A stretch of 64,000 bases of DNA, from assembly GCA_033030425.1 (NCBI GenBank), contig JAUFSD010000004.1, positions 372,001-436,000 on the forward strand. The letters are read 5' to 3'. Made by a program: the position numbers and the translations under genes. The stretch comes from Verpa conica. Its lineage: Eukaryota > Ascomycota > Pezizomycetes > Pezizales > Morchellaceae. Under the pieces are notes generated by a model. It worked only from the letters and a program-made list of their open reading frames with translations. It had not been told where the DNA came from and ran no database searches. Positions 60,714 to 64,000 of the stretch are shown one piece after another. The first letter of the stretch is position 1; each line of letters starts with the position of its first letter.

Positions 60714-61793
60714 ATGGCTCGCGACAAGGCCGGCCCCCCTTGGAGTGACGCAGAGAAGGTACGCATTGCCATTCCCTGCCGCAGCCCAAGATTCCGTTTC
60801 TGCTGCTCTGCGCATGTTTTTTCTTTGGCCGTGGTTTCGGGAAGCTGACGGTTGATTCAATTACCTTTTCCTGCATCTGCCACAGATCCAGCTTCTTCTA
60901 GAGATCGCGAATCAGGTCAACCCAGATCCCAATTGGAGAGCTATCAATATTCCTGTAGGTCTGTAACCCCCCCCCTCCCCCCAATTAAGATTTCCATCTG
61001 TTCTTCTATTCGCTGCTTTCTCTCCCCTCCCATCCCCCCCCCACCCAAAGCCTAACGACGGCTATCCTCGGAGTCTCTAAAGCTCTGTCATTATGGATCC
61101 ATGAGCTATGGAGCTGGCTGAGCTAGTGGTAGAAGCCACATCTACGGCAAGAGCTCACTTGCCAGGCTCATCTCAATTCAATGCTCTTCCCTCTCAATTG
61201 CTGTTTCTTCATTCGCTGAACAAATCCGTGCTTGCAAATAACCAGGCCATACAAGACCGCAAGCACAACAATTATTCAACTTCATGAAGTCTCACGTCGT
61301 TCCCCCAACCGAGCAAGATGAACCTCTCTTGACATCGCCAAACACAAAGAAGCGTCCTCGGGATGAACAGTCTAACCCTGACCCCACCAGCGATACACCT
61401 CAGGCGCAATCTTCGTCGTCTGCTGCTGCAGAGACCCCTGTAACTAAACGCAAACGCGGCCGTCCCACAAAGGCGGAAACAGAAGCTCGTAGAGCTGCAG
61501 AAGCGAGAGGTGAAATCCTCCCAAAGCCGAAACCATATGTACCAAAAACAGCGAGCCCGCTGGTTGTTGGGCCTGATGGACAGGTGAAACGGAGGAGAGG
61601 AAGGCCGACAAAAGCCGAGACCGAGGCAAGAAAGGCTCACGAGAAGGAATGGAAGAAGAAGCAGCAAAACGAAGAGTCGAAAACAGAAGAAACAGAGAAA
61701 CAACAAGAGAATCAAGAACAGCAAACGAAGGAGAGTGAACAAGCGCAAGAGGAGGAGGAGGAAGAGGAAGAGGAAGAGGAGGAAGATGAATAA
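60714..61793 (+). CDS. AT-hook protein with N-terminal SANT/Myb-like segment
   Basis: Three exons, 60714-60758, 60886-60958 and 61246-61793, give 221 residues; introns are 127 and 287 bases. Residues 1-55 read WSDAEKIQLLLEIANQVN, then NWRAINIP and, across intron 2, HTRPQAQQLFNFMKS. This has the spacing of a SANT/Myb-like helix bundle seen at the start of small fungal chromatin proteins. Two AT-hooks follow, KRKRGRP (107-113) and KRRRGRP (154-160), each continued by TKAETEAR, so the block has been duplicated. The tail is Gln/Glu-rich and ends in a run of Glu. AT-hooks bind the minor groove of A/T-rich DNA, so the protein is probably nuclear. The donor of intron 2 (GTCTGT) was chosen to keep the frame; GTAGGT four bases earlier would break it. 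No target gene is implied. Confidence 0.8.
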
Positions 61794-64000
61794 CCTGTGA
61801 TATTTACAGCCTGATTGATGGAAAGGGCAATTGGGTCGGAAATCCTTTCATGCGAATGTCAGAGTAAGTCTGTTACGATTCGGGAGCTAGGCACTGTACG
61901 AGGAGTTTTGAGCACTAGAATACTGTATTCTATGGGAGGCTTGCTCTTATTACTATTATTTATTCCTTTTTTTTCCTTTTTTTTTTCCTTTTCTTCTAGG
62001 GAGGTAGGGGGCATTATTCTTTTGCGCGCGCTCGGGGTGGTCAATATTTGGATTTGGAGGGGGGTTTTGGGTCAGGTCTGTTGATTTTTGTTCTTTGTTA
62101 TAATTGGTGTCTTTCGTTTAATTTCCTCATAAACGTAAAGTGCTGTGGGTTGGCTGGTCTGATTTTTATTGCTGGTCTGATCACTTCCCTTCGGAAAAGG
62201 TCTTCTTCTGTATCCTTCTAAACTTGCTGTACCTTGGGAGGTTTTTACTATTGTTTTTTTTTATTATACATATACGGAAGATCAGGAGGACTGTTTACGC
62301 GGTTACTTCCTTCTTCTTTCACTTGTTCTTCCCTTTCCTTCCGACTTGGTCATTCGTGCTTTGGTATTATTACAGGGGTTTGATAGTTATTAGTAGGTAT
62401 TCTTAGTTTTTAACTCGTTTCTTTTCGTTCTTTGGCTGGATTGGTTTCTTCTATTCAGAACGCTAGGGACTGTGTTGCCAACTGGTTGTTGTCTGTTTTC
62501 TCCACTCTGCTTCTTCTCCACCTTCCAGAACTGATCTTGACGTGTCGTGTCGTTGGAGAGTATTTTGAACCGGTCTGTACAGCACAGCAGCACACCAAAC
62601 ACCTCGCGTTCCCAGGCCCCAGGCCCCAGGCCGTGGCCCGAACTTATTCTGTTGGAAATACTTGTATGTAGGTACTGTACTATGTGCTCTGGGTATCGGC
62701 ATCTACTTTTCGCTCAGCGATCCGCACAACGAGTCCCGATCTCTTTTCTTCCAAAGACGTAGGTGGCCGCTCCTCTGGAACACTGAGCCGGAACTTTCGA
62801 GGCTCAGCGTTGCAACGCCTTACTGTCTCAATAGACCTGCATAATCAATGTCTGGACACATAAACAGCCGTACCTACATAGACATCAGACAGCACCGATG
62901 TCACCATCGCGATGGATTACTCCCCTCTACAGACCTCATCTTCCCCCACATACACTCGGACCCTGATATATAGGCTCAAGTTACTTGACTGAACTGGTCC
63001 CCCCCCCCGGAGGATCCCGAACCAGGCTCCCGGTATGTCAAAGTCATTGCATTCGCAACGCGACACCTTCTTACGGTTCGATCGATCGATCGACTCTTGA
63101 GAAGCATTCTCCGCTTCGACCTCTCCACTTGTCTGGTCGTCGGGACCGACCGACCATACAGGGCACGACTGGGTAGTCGTGGAGGTGGGATGAACTACCC
63201 GCAGTTTTGGAGAGGAAAAAGTAAATAAAAAATATCTTGGCAAATCCAACATTGAGCTCCCCTCCCGATGAGCGAAAAAAAAAAATATTTATTGAATTTA
63301 CTTTTGATTTCTCCGAGGAAAGGCCGTTATCTGGCTTGTTTTTTTTTTAAATTTTTATTCTTGTTATTATCTTTCTTTAATTAGATAGAGCTTTTATCAT
63401 TTACCCGGGAGGGTGCGCGGTCACTGGCGATCACTCGCAGCTTGTGTTACTAACCCCGCTCTTGGAGTTGGTTTCTTTCCTCACCGTCCCTGTACCCTTG
63501 GCGGTTTCTGTAGAGCGTAGGTAAGGTATTTCTGCAATCTCCCACTTATCCAAGTACGGTAAGAAAACCCTTCCTAGGGTTCAGTTGAGTTTCACTGCTT
63601 TTCGGTAGTGGGGCGATTCCTGGAGTATTTGGATTATGTTGGTAATTAAATCTTTATAAGAAAAACCTGATTTTTTTTAGGGGTGGGATGGTGCAGATCC
63701 CACGGGTTATGAAAACTACTGGCGTATCTATGCAGGTTTACAAATTCGTGGTTCGATTCCTAGGATTTTTGATATTGAAATGTTGCAATAAATAAGAGGC
63801 GTCTATATATGTTTCCCCCGGGCCTGTCTCGGCGCAGCCACGGTCGTGACTCTAAAGCAGTGGGCAATGCGCTGGATTGGTGCTGCAGGTGTTCCTAGTC
63901 GCAACGGGTACAGAGGCTCTAGAGACTAAGGGTGACATTTATTGGATATAATTAGGATAGTACGGGGATCGTTCCAGAAGCAATTGTTTATTTTTGCCTT
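61794..64000. other. Spacer at the right end of the window
   Basis: 3' region of the AT-hook gene and about 2 kb without a supported gene. It has T-rich stretches, a CGAT run (63080-63093), a 7-bp hairpin (63683-63703) and a B-box-like element (63750-63760). Confidence 0.55.

Overview
The window comes from a filamentous ascomycete (Pezizomycotina). Nearly every gene can be assembled from several exons with GT-AG introns of about 50-65 bases, and the products are typical of these fungi: a Cla4-type PAK kinase, a Ran1/Ksp1-like kinase, CAF1, DCP1, UTR4 and a GH43 exo-galactanase. Genes are sparse (13 in 64 kb). The spacers are long and rich in homopolymer G/C and A/T runs, pyrimidine tracts and microsatellites, as in gene-poor genomes such as some Pezizomycetes. 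The class is an inference. All exon maps were assembled by hand from reading frames, splice signals and protein-family continuity. No transcript data were available.

Layout. 1-11 kb holds one Cdc42-effector-like CRIB protein gene (1996-4133, +) and then nearly 7 kb without a convincing gene. 11-15.4 kb has two minus-strand genes: a secreted GH43/CBM35 beta-1,3-galactanase (11017-12771) and a DUF89 metal-dependent phosphatase (13690-15355). 16.5-19.5 kb is an mRNA-turnover pair, with the CAF1/POP2 deadenylase (minus) and the DCP1 decapping cofactor (plus) head to head, 365 bases apart. 21-28.3 kb holds a large KH-domain protein of unknown role and the kinase CLA4, both minus. 33.4-39.3 kb has a small basic Alb1-like protein, an intronless protein with two SET domains, and a peroxisomal (C-terminal AKL) 4-coumarate:CoA-ligase-like enzyme, all minus. 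44.2-45.8 kb is a Ran1/Ksp1-like kinase (minus). 48.7-51.3 kb is enolase-phosphatase UTR4 (plus), whose conserved frame is recovered only through two tiny internal exons of 3 and 5 bases and whose introns are long. 51.3-60.7 kb is a gene-empty stretch. 60.7-61.8 kb is a two-AT-hook nuclear protein (plus).

Functional links. CAF1 shortens mRNA poly(A) tails and DCP1 activates the cap removal that follows, so their shared upstream region could coordinate 3' and 5' decay. Two potential Cdc42 effectors (the CRIB protein and CLA4) lie in the same window but 21 kb apart. The other neighbours show no obvious common pathway. I found no bacterial-type operon, CRISPR array, rRNA, convincing tRNA or intact transposon.
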